Shown: in pieces, positions 1 through 10,977 of the stretch | Numbering within the stretch: position 1 is the first letter of the stretch | Layout: the number at the start of each line of letters is the position of its first letter | Assembly: GCA_003991915.1 (NCBI GenBank) | Contig: RQTK01000239.1 | Location: forward strand, 268,242 to 332,241 | Length of the DNA: 64,000 nt | Direction of reading: 5' to 3' | Source: Elysia chlorotica | Taxonomy: Eukaryota > Mollusca > Gastropoda > Plakobranchidae | Position numbers and translations under genes: made by a program | The notes under the pieces: generated by a model | Seen by the model: only the letters and a program-made list of their open reading frames with translations | Told to the model about the DNA's origin: nothing | The model's database searches: none

Positions 1-254
1 TATCTTAACTCTATACCCTCAGGAAAAACAGGAGGACTAATCATCAATAGAGGTTTGCGTGAAGTTAAATCATAGTGTCCTTGATTTTAATGTACATGGT
101 GGTGTTCTCTTGAAAACCCAGAGCTCTTTTATTGGTTCTCTGGTCTATTGACACATCCGCGCCTATTCCTTTTCACTATAGTAATTTGCAATTGACAAAT
201 AGAATAAAACTGCATGATAAGATACTTACTTAACATCAAATAGACTTGATATCA

Positions 255-509
<255 letters not shown>

Positions 510-875
510 ATAATTACAACAAATTTTCAAAATAGCAGTAAAAAGAACATGTGTCCGCGCGCTATAACTGTTTGTCCTAGGTGTGATGTTGCAGGTACGT
601 GCCATTGCATACTGTATTATATATGTGCCCTTGAACGAGATAGTGATCCTGTCGGGAGCAGAGATGCAAGAATATCTGATCTGGCCTTGTCAAATACTCT
701 ATCCCGCATGAAAATTCATAAAGTTAGAAAGCGATACGATAAAGGAAAAAAGAGGGAATAGTGAGAGAAAAAAATAGCTAGAGCGCAAGAATGAACGATC
801 GAGGAAGCTAGAAATTTGAGAAACAAATACGGGGAAATGTTGAATAGATGAATTGAATCGAGGATATCTAATAGC

Positions 876-877
<2 letters not shown>
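510..877. other. unique AT-rich DNA, nothing recognised
   Basis: No repeat family member, splice-flanked frame or RNA gene was seen between the GA array and the TTG array. Confidence 0.6.
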
Positions 878-933
<56 letters not shown>

Positions 934-1006
934 ATTGTTGTTGTTGCTGTTGTTATTGTTGTTGTTGTTGTTGCTGTTGTTGTTGTTGTTGTTGCTGCTG
1001 CTGCTG
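878..1006. repeat. (TTG)n trinucleotide array
   Basis: About 40 TTG units with a few TTA and CTG variants, ending in CTG repeats. It is open as poly-Val or poly-Asn but has no coding context. Confidence 0.95.
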
Positions 1007-1127
1007 TTTTTCACATAACTAATATCTATGTCTTTTGAGTCTATGCTTTCCACGATTGAAATCGCCGGCCTAACATATTGAAAAGGCAGATTCAGAATAC
1101 TTGGTACCATTATAATGTTGTCATCAA

Positions 1128-1190
1128 CAAGAGGTGCCGTGCCGGTTGGCGTTGGTGATCATATCCCTGTGGATCTCTCTACAGACATTT
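1128..1190 (-). mobile_element. LINE 3'-end remnant (tentative)
   Basis: The block GGTGCCGTGCCGGTTGGCGT and what follows matches the block at 12732-12790. Read on the minus strand, both give a pattern like R-E-x-x-R-D-M-(V/I)-x-N-A, resembling the last residues of invertebrate non-LTR reverse transcriptases (DRExWRxxV). The piece is short and decayed. It could instead be another dispersed repeat that happens to share this stretch. Confidence 0.3.
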
Positions 1191-2405
1191 TAAAATTAGC
1201 CCAATTTCTTTACGTTCAACAGGCATGAGAACAATACTTTGGGTGTGAAATAATTTTTTTTTATTTCTTTGGAATTGTCTATACTATTAAGCTAGCAAAC
1301 CTTGCTCTTTTAAACTTTGTTCTAAACGTGAAACCACAACATAGTCTTTAGTCAAATAGTTTATTTCCAATATAAGGGTTGACTGAGGTATTTGATAAAA
1401 TATCTTTTAAAATTATGAAAAGAATTTCTCATCAAACATAACCTACTGTGTTCATGTCCTTAAAATACAACCTTGTCAAAAACAAATTTCGATTTCATTA
1501 TGTGTTTCACTTATAAGTAGATTTTTTTACTGTTCTCATTAACTTGCAATAGTCAGGAGAAGAAAAAAAAAACAACTTAAAATGAAATAGCTGATGACAC
1601 TATTTATGTACATAAGCAGTTCGTCCAATATCAGATCTAGGAGCAGAATAAAATAACAGCTCCAAACGCTTTCAATTCTCACATTTGCACGTAGGACTGT
1701 GGTATCTGTCTGGATATTTTTCTTGGAAATTTATGCCGTGAATTCAGCTGGAACAGCAAAGGCACAACACATTCGTCAGAACTCTATAGTTTTTAAGAAA
1801 CACAATGACTAGAGGTTGTAAGTAAACCAAAACATTTAAAATAAAAAGGCCAAATTGACACGAGTACATAGCTTATACCAAAAAACAACACACAAAATAA
1901 ACGTTCAAGTGTTAAAAAACTAACTGCATTTTTCCTTGTACCGGAGTCAGTTACGTTGAGTGTTATGTGTTTTGCTATTACTTCTATACTGGTAGAATGG
2001 TCGATCTATGCATTGCAATTATAGTTTTAGAGATCTTAGAAGATCGATCAAAAAATAAATCTTGAACTCGGTTTATTAGCTTTAAAAAAATCCGTGCACG
2101 GCAATGGGTAGTTATTATCGAATCGTTAAAGGCGATTTAATTGGTTGCGCTATATCAAACAAGATTATAGGGAATACGATTTCACACAGAGTTGCGCAGC
2201 TTAGTTGAAAGACATACACTCTGCTTTAAGTGGTTGTTGGCTCATGAAGCAATATCTTTTGCGGCCGAGCCAGTAGAGGGTTTAAGCAACCGTACTTGTA
2301 GGTCTGACGTGTACCTGTAGCATGTAGGAAAACCAGGGTCGCGCAACAAGGCGTCGCTTGACTGAAGAGTTTTATAGCCGCGTAACCCGCAGATTGACTT
2401 GTAGC
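1191..2405. other. unique AT-rich DNA, nothing recognised
   Basis: A long quiet stretch without SINE body, terminal inverted repeats or convincing exon. The only oddity is the phrase CCTGTAGCATGTAGG near 2315, echoed near 2833. Confidence 0.6.
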
Positions 2406-2407
2406 TT

Positions 2408-2454
<47 letters not shown>
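2406..2454. repeat. (TTG)n trinucleotide array
   Basis: About 16 TTG units, in the same orientation as the other TTG arrays of the window. Confidence 0.95.
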
Positions 2455-2455
<1 letters not shown>

Positions 2456-2985
2456 TGTTTTTTGTGGGTTTTTAGTTTAAATAGTGTGGATGTGGATCTA
2501 ATCAAATCTAGATCTAGGTCCCTATTATAGATTGATACAATTACACGGGTCTCTGTAACAGTTTAAAAAAAGGATGATGAACAAACTAGATCTATACTCA
2601 AGATCCATACCCTAGCGAAAACCCGACAGCTGAGAAGTATGTATTTTGAAACCACTTCTCGGGCGAAACAAATTTACTTTCAGGACCCAATCTTCTTTCA
2701 ATGGAGTAAGATTTGAAAACGAATCAAAAATTACTTTGGCTTTTTAAAATCAAATCTTTATTGTTGATAAAAACACGTTTAAAGTGTCGACGTGGAAAAG
2801 GCCTCCTACACATTACACGCAGGCCAAATTTACCTGTAGCGTGTAGAGCTGACTTGTAGGGAGAAACTAGGTCAGAGACGTCACTGGGGCTCTGACCGCT
2901 ACAAGTCACCTACACGTCGCTCTCTGCTATAGGAGTCTAATGCTAAACAGGGCGCGTTATTCTATAGAAAGTGCAACGTTACAGG
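2455..2985. other. non-coding DNA with a repeated CTGTAGCGTGTAG phrase
   Basis: ACCTGTAGCGTGTAGAGCT (about 2831) recalls the block near 2297-2331, and the opposite-strand form CTACAAGTCACCTACACG follows near 2900. This gives a loose inverted arrangement. No gene is seen. Confidence 0.4.
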
Positions 2986-2989
2986 CTGT

Positions 2990-3205
2990 GCGAACCACGT
3001 TACAATAACGGGTGATATAGTCAAACCCCTTAGACATTGTACTTCTCTGATCCCTCATTGGCTCCGTGAGTCTAGGATACAGCTATAATTGGACGCAGGT
3101 GTATATTCGCTTTCTGATTGCACACCGGTGTAATTATATTCACCTACATATCGTCTTCGTTTCACTTTGGCGTCTTGTATTGCAAGGCCTCTACTGTGGT
3201 TAAAA
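2990..3205 (+). repeat. dispersed CTCATTGGCT repeat, copy 1
   Basis: It shares an ordered string of blocks with 42090-42240, 51809-51950, 53571-53735 and (inverted) 54060-54155: CTCATTGGCTCCGTGAGTCT, AGCTATAATTGGACGC, TCGTCTTCGTTTC and GCAAGGCCTCT. This copy carries about 30 extra bases between the second and third blocks. No terminal repeats or coding frame define the family, so its class is unknown. Confidence 0.65.
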
Positions 3206-4028
3206 GGAGAATCTCTTTGGGTCACATAATAAGCGACAGAGAGGGGCCGGGCCAGATCGAGATTACACAATACTGAGAATTCATTCACATGGCCACAGTA
3301 TAAGCTGTTCCCGCGCGGGTCTCGCTAGCAGTGAGCGAGACAATACTCCTCAATGTTTACCGCGCAATCACAAGGCATTGGCACGGTAACATACTTTATT
3401 ACCACCACTAATTGCATCGCTGATAAACTTAAATGTGTAAAAGTTTCAGATGTGCAGCAAAAACGGAACAAGAGAATGTCAAAATGGAAGTTGGCAAACC
3501 CATCCAATTGATTTGTTAAGTATGAAAAGCCTGACTCTGAAAAAAAATCAATTAAAACAAAAGAGATGCGACTTTTGAAAGGCTTTTGAGGAATCATGAC
3601 TAGGCACAGGCAATACAAAAATTAATATTCCAAACGTTCATGATAAGAACAGAATATTTCTTAGTGTGCTTTTAAAGTACCCGTCATGTTATGTCAGTAT
3701 TTGAATTTCTGTTTGCATTTATGGGATGCACTGCGTAATCTCTGTTGTCTGAATCAAATTTTCTTACGCTGAACCATTTAGAACATCGAACGGTGCAAGT
3801 TGCCTAAAGGCAGACATGTCTGCGATTTTAACCTACTCACACCACCAGTGTCGCTGTCTGTTAGTTTCGGCTACCTGCTGTTTTCTTGCTAGCTTGCCGC
3901 TTGATTCTAGCTTGTGGGACTCAGTTCATAGTGTGCCAACCCGAGTTTACCACCAGTGACATCTCCCGTTTGCAGTGTGGCCTCAGCCTAAGAATAATGG
4001 GAATAAGAAGGTTTCCGATACGTCTGTG
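3206..4028. other. unique DNA with a small perfect hairpin
   Basis: The stretch is mostly featureless. At 3310-3341 the palindrome CCCGCGCGGG is followed by GTCTCGCT, a 7-base loop and AGCGAGAC, an 8-bp perfect stem. No gene was recognised. Confidence 0.45.
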
Positions 4029-4062
4029 TCGTCGTAAGCTACTAAGTTGTACTTACCACCCC
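4029..4062 (-). mobile_element. half of a palindromic MITE (GTCGTAAG family)
   Basis: GTCGTAAGCTACTAAGTTGT and the following CTTACCACCCC match the right terminal repeat of the elements at 10978-11084 and 61259-61362. The left half is not recognisable. Confidence 0.5.
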
Positions 4063-4506
4063 TGTCTTCACATAGAACACAATCGGTAACATACTTCTGA
4101 TGACTCTATGGAGTTTCTGTTTGTTGAACGGAACTCAATTATAGAACGTGGAAGAACTTTTTGTAAAATCACACTCCCTATAGCAATATGGGCCTCTTCA
4201 TAACTCATAATTCGTTCCCACATAATTGCAATGTAAATATAAAAGCTGTTCATTTCAATTGTAATTATTATCCTGATCGAATAAGAGTCAAGTTCTTTGT
4301 AAATGCTTGTCTAAGTGGTCTTAGAAAGAGATGTGAAATAGCACAAGGTAAATCCGTCTTAATCCTTACTGGTTTGGTGGGTGTGAGTATAATGTGACTG
4401 GCTAAAACATAATTATTCAGTGCTAGTGTTCTCCATATGCCTTTGAATGGCAGCATATAAAAAGGTGTCAAAATTCAAAATTGGGATCCCTGTTGAAGTC
4501 AAAAGT
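4063..4506. other. unique AT-rich DNA, nothing recognised
   Basis: Overlapping open frames of about 60-70 codons exist on both strands but show no codon bias, splice sites or protein-like pattern. Confidence 0.5.
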
Positions 4507-4571
<65 letters not shown>

Positions 4572-4590
4572 GGAGAGAGGGGCAGGGAGG
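4507..4590. repeat. (GA)n microsatellite
   Basis: GA dinucleotides with a few GGA variants at the right end. Confidence 0.95.
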
Positions 4591-4750
4591 AGAAAATTAT
4601 ATCGACTCCACAAAGCGGAAATGATAGGCCTAATCAGATAATTGAATATCAATGATAACGACTTTATAGTAGACGGAGATTTGTTGGTTGATCTAGATGC
4701 CAATTTATCCAAATGTTCCAATAATCTTATTAATAATTTCGATCAAACCA

Positions 4751-4832
4751 GAGGCGGCGGGCTGTTCAGTCAATAGCGCTCTTTATTGACGCGTAAGAGA
4801 TTAAGTGCAAGTTTCGAATCTCAGTAAGCGTG
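4751..4832 (+). mobile_element. SINE tRNA-like head, relic
   Basis: CTGTTCAGTCAATAGCGC resembles an A box, and CAAGTTTCGAATCTC resembles a B box about 45 bases later. The SINE body does not follow in this orientation; a minus-strand SINE starts 50 bases on. Confidence 0.4.
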
Positions 4833-4879
4833 GCCACAAAGGAGTCTTCGGAAAACCATGTAGCTTACGTTGTTTGCTC

Positions 4880-5142
4880 AAAGTCAAACATCAACACGGT
4901 ATGGATTATATTGTGAAGGGGTTCCCAGACTAACATCTGATGATTTAACCTGCTGCCATACAGAGACAGAGCAAGGATGCCCTAGCTAAGTACTGTCGAG
5001 GCAAGTCACATTAAACTGACACTAACACAACCAGTAGCGGAAGAAATTAGACAAGTAATTCCTTGACCTATCGTGAGTTTTGACCAGAGACCTTCAAACT
5101 AGAAGACTAACGCTCTACCAGTTGTGTCAGTTCGCCCCCCCC
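4880..5142 (-). mobile_element. tRNA-derived SINE, tail A, diverged
   Basis: In reverse orientation it shows the ordered blocks of the family: ATTATATTGTGAAGGGG (tail side), CTGCCATACAGAGACAG, CACATTAAACTGACACTAAC, AACCAGTAGC, and then a head with CTAACGCTCTACCAG. It belongs to the subtype with an extra AAATTxGACAAGT segment between body and head. It is old, judging by scattered differences from the 37121 copy. Confidence 0.75.
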
Positions 5143-5210
5143 GAGAAAGAGGAGAAATAGTGCGAATACGAGGAGTCAATAAAAGAGGAGAATTAAATGA
5201 CTATATTTAT

Positions 5211-5257
5211 CACACACACACACACACACACACCCCCCCGCACACACACACACACAA
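5211..5257. repeat. (CA)n microsatellite
   Basis: CA repeats split by a short CCCCCCCG run. Confidence 0.95.
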
Positions 5258-5278
5258 ATCACATTATGGGACTACGGC

Positions 5279-5551
5279 ATAAAACTAGTGGGTGGTTTAT
5301 TTTTAGTTCAATAATCAGTCGAATGACTGTGGGTGGTTTATTTTTAGTTCAATAATCAGTGGAATGAGTCACCAGCATTATTTTGGCTGACTGAACAGAA
5401 CACAATCATTTTTTATACAATAATTTTTTTTATGATTCAAGTGCATTATGAATGGTTAGCACCAGTTGCAGGCTTAGTGCTTTATCGCACGAACACTGGA
5501 GTTTGAATTGTGGGGATGAATCTAATAGTTCAATCAGCAATTCGATTTTTA
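5279..5551 (+). repeat. local duplication unit A, copy 1
   Basis: It matches 5985-6206 in order (ATAAAACTAGT, TTTATTTTTAGTT, AATCAGTCGAATGA, GATTCAAGTGCATTATGAAT, GAATCTAATAG, CAATTCGATTTTTA). Within it a 41-bp segment is tandemly doubled (5289-5329 and 5330-5370), and this doubling is absent from copy 2. Confidence 0.8.
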
Positions 5552-5984
5552 ATGACCAACACCGTCGGAGGCTAATGTTCTACTCCAGGTTCAACGCACA
5601 TCGAGAGACAAGAAAGGAACAGAAAGCATGAAAGTCAGAGATATTTTAAGCACCGAAAAAAAAGAAAAATTCTAGGAGCGATCAACTGAAGGCTCTATAG
5701 TTTATTTGCTGCTTAGCTTACATATCTGAAAATAGAATTAATTGCTGTACAAAATTATGTCAATATTAATATTTCGGTTTATGTCATTTTATCTCTAAAA
5801 AGAAAAATAAACGTCTAGGTTTCGACGAATACCTCGTTCAGGAATAGCAAAGACAGAAATCTGTGGCATTTAGGGATTAGAAAGGTGATTTTAGGAAAGT
5901 TTTGATAATTATCATATTACCTTACTCATCATACGAACAATTAAGTTTTTTATTTTTATATTCATCATAATTGTTTTCAGAGAA
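5552..5984 (+). repeat. local duplication unit B, copy 1
   Basis: It matches 8222-8640 almost throughout (GAGAGACAAGAAAGGAACAG, TTAGCTTACATATCTGAAA, TATGTCAATATTAATATTTC, CGTCTAGGTTTCGAC). It begins with the last bases of a SINE head, also present in copy 2, so that SINE was in place before the duplication. Confidence 0.85.
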
Positions 5985-6206
5985 CATAAAACTAGTCAGC
6001 GTTTATTTTTAGTTTGCTAATCAGTCGAATGAATCAGCAGCACGGTTCTGGCTGACTTAAGAAAATACAATCGCTCTATGTACCTGTGATTCAAGCGCAT
6101 TATGAATGGTGAGTACAGGTTACAGATTAAATGCACTGTCGCAGCATTGCAGTTTGACTTGCAGGTAAGAATCTAATAGCTTAAATGTCAATTCGATTTT
6201 TATATA
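5985..6206 (+). repeat. local duplication unit A, copy 2
   Basis: Second copy of the 5279-5551 block, starting directly where unit B copy 1 ends. The order A-B-A' suggests tandem duplication of an A+B block followed by rearrangement. Confidence 0.8.
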
Positions 6207-6249
6207 ATAATAATATAATATCTGGGCTTGTTATTTTTCTGATTTATTT

Positions 6250-6400
6250 GTTTCCGTGAGTTTCGTTTGTTTGTGTGCGTGTGAGTGTGTGTTGTTGTTT
6301 TTGTATTTTGTTGTTTTTTTGTTTGTTTGTTTGTTGTTGTTTTTTTTTCGAGGGGGGGGGGTTCGTTCTTTTGTGTTTTTGTTGTGTTTGTTCTATCAAA
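6250..6400. repeat. T/G-rich low-complexity tract
   Basis: GTTT, GTGT and poly-T/poly-G runs. It is open in several frames only because it lacks A and C. Confidence 0.8.
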
Positions 6401-6549
6401 CCTATTCCTATCAATGGAAAACAAGAATGGGATAAATCTGGATCTTCCATCGACATTCTACTAACCATCCACATTGAAATCAATAACCAATCAACCAATC
6501 GGACTCAATCGGACCCGCACAAAACCAGACGGGCCATAATTATTTTGTA

Positions 6550-6715
6550 ATGGAATACCCCAGGGTTTCCGCCCCAAGGTCTGCACTGATAAGTCGGCAA
6601 CTGGCACGGTGGGTGGTCCGCACAGTCTGCAACTGGTGGGAGACGCGGACACCTACAGTCCTGCTTAGTTCCAGCGTGATCCTATGGGACAGTTGGAATA
6701 AGGGCAAAACAAAAA
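6550..6715. other. GC-richer unidentified stretch
   Basis: Composition is clearly richer in GC than the neighbours (GGCACGGTGGGTGGTCCGCA). No splice signal, SINE box or protein-like frame was recognised. It may be a fragment of an unknown repeat. Confidence 0.3.
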
Positions 6716-6721
6716 GTAAGC

Positions 6722-6722
6722 T

Positions 6723-6786
<64 letters not shown>

Positions 6787-6789
6787 GGG
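6722..6789. repeat. (GA)n ending in a poly-G run
   Basis: The GA array passes into 13 or more G at the edge of the assembly gap. Confidence 0.9.
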
Positions 6790-6885
6790 NNNNNNNNNNN
6801 NNNNNNNNNNNNNNNNNNNNNNNNNNNNNNNNNNNNNNNNNNNNNNNNNNNNNNNNNNNNNNNNNNNNNNNNNNNNNNNNNNNNN
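6790..6885. other. assembly gap (N)
   Basis: 96 undetermined bases directly after the GA/poly-G array, so the gap is probably an unresolved simple repeat. Confidence 0.99.
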
Positions 6886-6954
6886 ATACAGACATACAGA
6901 TAAACAGGTAGTAACCTTGAGCAAAGAATTTGTCAATCGAAATTTAGACAAAGA

Positions 6955-7405
6955 GAGACAGACACACAGAGAGACAGAGACAGATAGAGACAGAAAGAGA
7001 GAAAGACCGACAAACAGGCAAAGAAAGTGAACGAGGTTTAGCGAGAGTGAGGGCTGGATGGGAGAGCTTGAGCTAGAGATAAAGGCAGGTAAGGACAATA
7101 CAGAAAAGTCAGAAAGACAGACAAAAAAATAGACAGATTTAGCATTTTAGTCGGCACAGAGAAAAAGGAGACACACATACTGTAAGTAAGCACAATGATT
7201 TAGTTACTAGAGAAACAAATAAAATTGTGCAGTGATAGAAAGAGTTGTTGTTTATTCTTGTTGAGTTTGTTTAACGTCCAACATTAGCACTATTTAGGCT
7301 ATATTTTGGACGAGCCCCAAGAATGACAAGACTGACAAGTTGATGTGCTGCCACACACGAGATAGAAAGAGAAATGTGCGCAAACAAAATTATTTAGAGG
7401 AAAGC
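6955..7405 (+). repeat. local duplication unit C, copy 1
   Basis: It matches 7720-8015 (GACAGAAAGAGAGAAAGACC, AGAGTGAGGGCTGG, TAGACAGATTTAGC, TTTAGTTACTAGAGAAACAA, ACAAAATTATTTAGAGGAAA). The match is interrupted by a SINE insertion at 7245-7360 that copy 2 lacks. Confidence 0.85.
7245..7360 (-). mobile_element. 5'-truncated SINE, tail A, with 11-bp target duplication
   Basis: Tail-side blocks TTTAACGTCCAACATTAGCA, GGACGAGCCCCAAG and GCTGCCACACACGA are present; the body beyond and the head are missing. GATAGAAAGAG flanks it on both sides (7234-7244 and 7361-7371). The paralogous block at about 7970-7995 has no insert. This is the signature of target-primed reverse transcription with 5' truncation. 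Confidence 0.9.
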
Positions 7406-7719
7406 ACATGAAGGCCACAGTTGAAAAACCATACATGTCACAAAAAATTTAATTCGAATTAATTTAGTTTTCCACCTGAGCCTAGAAAGCAGATCTTCTT
7501 TTTGCATCTCCAAAAGATATTCAATCCAAAATCCGTTATTTTAAGACTATTGATGTTGTTAGTAGATACTGCAGAAACTGATGAATAAATAGTGTTTTGA
7601 AACTTTAAATTGAATGATCTGACAAGTTGTTAAATGTGACATGTGTCTTTTTTTCATTGTGGTCTTCACATAGAAAATTTTTCGTTGTTTTGTTGTTGCT
7701 ACGCGTCCAAGAGAGAGAG
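7406..7719. other. unique AT-rich DNA, nothing recognised
   Basis: No repeat family or exon-like pattern was seen between the two copies of unit C. Confidence 0.5.
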
Positions 7720-8015
7720 AGAGAGAGGCACACAGAGAGAGATAGAGACAGAAAGAGAGAGAAACCGACAAAGAAAGAGCTAAAAACGAGGATTTGCCAG
7801 AGTGAGGGTTGGGTAGGAGAGCTTGGGCTAGAAATAAGCCAGGTAAGGAAAATACAAAAAGACAGACAGAAAATAGACAGATTTAGCTTTTTAGTCGGCA
7901 TAGAGAAAAAAGACACATACAGTAAGTTAGCACAGTCATTTAGTTACTAGAGAAACAAACAAAACGATGCATTGATGGAGAGAGCAAGCAAAATTATTTA
8001 AAGGAAAGCACATAG
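7720..8015 (+). repeat. local duplication unit C, copy 2 (SINE-free)
   Basis: Counterpart of 6955-7405 without the SINE, so it serves as an empty-site reference. Confidence 0.85.
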
Positions 8016-8041
8016 AAAAATGTTCCTTGTTTTTTTTTTTT

Positions 8042-8263
8042 GTTGCTTAGCGTTCAACATCAGCTTTACAGGCTACAGCGGAAGTACCCCAAGACTAAAG
8101 CTTGACAAGTTTATGTTCTACAACACAGAGACAGTGCAGGTATTTCATGACTATGACATGGTGACACCGACCCAAAGAGTAGGGGACGAAGTCGCCACAG
8201 CGGGAATCGAACCACGGACCTCCAGCGTTGGAAGCCAATGTTCTTCCCCAGGTCCACCGCTCA
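8042..8263 (-). mobile_element. tRNA-derived SINE, tail A, with intact head boxes
   Basis: In reverse orientation it carries the tail (TTAGCGTTCAACATCAGC), body (GTGACACCGACCCAAAGAGT) and head. Read on its own strand, the head has an excellent B box, GTGGTTCGATTCCC, and an upstream GGTGGACCTGGGGAAG A-box region. The head edge is shared with the edge of unit B copy 1 near 5555-5600. Confidence 0.85.
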
Positions 8264-8640
8264 TTGAGAGACAAGAAAGGAACAGAAAGCATGAAAGTCA
8301 GAGATAATTCAAAGACTAAAAAAAAAAAAAAATTCGAGGAGAGATCTACTGAAGGCTTTGGTTTGTTTGCTACTTAGCTTACATATCTGAAATTAGTATT
8401 AATTGGTGTAACTTAGAAAATTATGTCAATATTAATATTTCGGTTTAGATCATTTTATCTTTAAAAAAAACGTCTAGGTTTCGACAAATACCTTGTTCAG
8501 GAATAGAAAAGACAAAATTGTTTGATATTTAGCGATTAGAAAGACGATTTTAGGAATGTTTTAATAATTATATTATTAGCTCAACCATTTCATGAAAAAC
8601 TACGTTTTTATTTTTATATTCATCAAAATTTTTTCAGAAA
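8222..8640 (+). repeat. local duplication unit B, copy 2
   Basis: Matches 5560-5984 including the SINE-head border. See unit B copy 1. Confidence 0.85.
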
Positions 8641-9300
8641 GAAAAAAGTGAAGCTATACTGAGCTGGAATTTAAGGTACAATGATAAACAAATATACAAA
8701 GGAGGGTCATTGGAGCAAGCTTGTTTTACTACCTTTGAATACCGTACAAAATACAGGGTACTTTACTAATCCCTATGGGCAGTTGAAGTTGTTGCTTCAT
8801 AAATAGGAGGAAGTAAATCATGCTATTTGCATCAGAACAATAAATTTATACATGTATTTGTCCTCTGCCCAACTCAGTTTTGTGCTTTTTTTGTTTTGAT
8901 TTGTGGGATGTTAGTTTCTCTTTCCTTCTTATTGTTTTGTTTTCCATTCCAAGACTCTGCGATCGCTTCTCATTGTGTAGTGGGGACATTAATCATATTA
9001 ATGTTTACTCACGAAAACAGATTGGGATGTCAATGCTGTTTCCCAACATATGTGGTGACAAATTGAAAACAAAATGCCTGGGCATGTTAATTTTACATAC
9101 TGAGTATACATGGCATGCTAAGTGATGGGAGACAAAAATCAATCGCCACAGAAAATAAAATATTGAACAATTGATAGTGGAATGACGCCTAGCTGTCTGT
9201 CTCTAGTGTTAAGATAGCCGGGAAATACTGCGACATGCTGTGTAGTTTAAGGCTCGGAGAGGAGACTTTCTAACGCGTGAAAATGCAAGGCTGGTTGAAA
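8641..9300. other. unique AT-rich DNA, nothing recognised
   Basis: Two short overlapping frames exist but no splice signals or recognisable protein pattern. Confidence 0.5.
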
Positions 9301-9317
9301 AGAGAACGGAAGCGAGA

Positions 9318-9360
9318 GATACAGAGAGAGAGAGAGAGACAGAGAGACAGAGAGAGACAT

Positions 9361-9399
<39 letters not shown>

Positions 9400-9416
9400 T
9401 AGATAGACAGACAGAA

Positions 9417-9449
<33 letters not shown>

Positions 9450-9463
9450 CAGACAGACAGATA
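9318..9463. repeat. (GA)n/(GACA)n compound microsatellite
   Basis: GAGA passes into a long GACA tetranucleotide array with a GATA patch. The frames across it are simple-repeat artefacts. Confidence 0.95.
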
Positions 9464-9707
9464 TCCCGTAACTCATTGTCTTTATCTCTATCGCTCTATC
9501 TATCAATCCATCTTTCTACCTCTCGCTCCCTTGTAAACTAAACTACAGAATATATTTCAAGGATACAGAAGAGCAGGCTATGTTGCATTCCCAGTGGGTT
9601 TTGAAGCGAAAGTTTTGTATTTGATTTGTCTCTACATCGGGTCCAATCAATTATTTTCGAGCTTGACACAATGACAGGATCTGGATCAGGCAAGAGGCAA
9701 GAGCAGA

Positions 9708-10010
9708 GGGTCTTCAGTCGCCTATGCACATTAAAATTAGACGGTAAACTAAAGTCTAGGTTCTTAAATCGTGTATGTTAATTAGAAGTAGCCGGTAAAT
9801 TAAAATCTAGGTTCTTCAATCGTGTATGTTAATTAGAAGTAGAATGTAAATTAAAATCTAGGTTCTTCAATCGTGTATGTTAATTAAAAGTAGACGATAA
9901 ATGAAAATCTAGGGTCTTCAGCCATGTGTGCAAATTAGAAATAGACGGTAAATTGAATTCTTAGGTCTTAAGTCGCGTATGTGAATCAGAATTAGAGGGT
10001 AAATAGCTCA
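9708..10010 (+). repeat. 51-bp tandem repeat, six diverged copies
   Basis: Each unit begins GGTCTTCAGTCG or GGTTCTTCAATCGTG, runs through TATGTTAATTAGAAGTAG and ends GGTAAATTAAAATCTA. The middle units (about 9760-9910) are nearly identical and the outer ones more diverged, the usual pattern of array homogenisation. Confidence 0.9.
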
Positions 10011-10570
10011 CAGCTCTTACTAAGATCTCTTATTCGTATCCTAGGACAAAGCTGATCGAGCTTTTGACTAACTAACCATAATTGCTAGTCAATTTATAAA
10101 TACCGTGAAATAGATACGGTGAAGTTCTATGTTACTAAAAATAGGAGACAAAGTGAAAGAAGTAAAGTTGTGTAAGAGTGTAAGTAAGCCATGTGATGGA
10201 GCTATCCGGCAAAGTTAGGACGGCGTACAGTGTTGCTTTGTAGGCTAAGTGACCTGAAAAAAATCGATAAGAATCACACTGTCCTAATTATGTTACAGTT
10301 TTTATGGGGATAAATTAATGCTACCATAGATTTTTTTAAATATATTCAAGCAAATAATGCCACCATGATTTTTTAATATATTCAAGCAGTGACTTTGTTT
10401 TCAGTTTATCGCAAGTCAAGGTGCCACCAAAGACGACTAGGAAAAATACCCAACGAGTGAGGAGTTTCGACTTGATCTAATTATCTTTTTCATCTGAGTT
10501 TTGCTTAGATAGTAAAGGGCTCTGGAATTATGACAATTAGTTGCGTCCCGTCTGCGAGGTGAGTTGATTT
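10011..10570. other. unique AT-rich DNA, nothing recognised
   Basis: A short doubled phrase, ATTTTTTTAAATATATTCAAGCA and TTTTTTAATATATTCAAGCA (about 10329 and 10370), is the only pattern noted. Confidence 0.5.
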
Positions 10571-10808
10571 AAGTTGGTTGCTGAAAGTCAAACGCCGTTA
10601 TTATGTAGTCAATATTGTAGTCGGGTCCCGGGATTAGCGTCTGACAACTTTACGTGCGCCCACACAGATACAATGGCAAGGATACCATGACTCCTATCTC
10701 GGCCTGTCACATTAAAAGGACAACGACCTTACCAGTAGGGTAATGAAATTGGACAAGTAAATTTATTAGCCGATCTCACGTTTCGAGCTAGATATCTCCC
10801 GATTGGAC
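10571..10808 (-). mobile_element. tRNA-derived SINE, tail A, diverged
   Basis: Reverse-orientation blocks: AAGTTGGTTGCTGAAAGTCA at the tail side, ATACCATGACTCCTATCTCG in the body, TACCAGTAGGG, and the AAATTGGACAAGTAAATTTA spacer of the longer subtype. The head is barely recognisable. Confidence 0.8.
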
Positions 10809-10977
10809 CAAAAACAACGTCGGACATCGGACAAGTTATGTTTTTCTTCTCTTTATACATTGTATACGTTGTTCAGGTCTGAACACAAATATCCACTAAA
10901 TAAACACTCCTTGAATGTCCTAAAAGGGCAGCTGATTAAGACTGTGTTGTTATGTTTACAAATGAGGTACAGACAAT

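Noticed and set aside
878-1110. Poly-Val and poly-Asn frames over TTG arrays
   Set aside because: Homopolymer artefacts of the trinucleotide repeat; flanking residues show no protein pattern.
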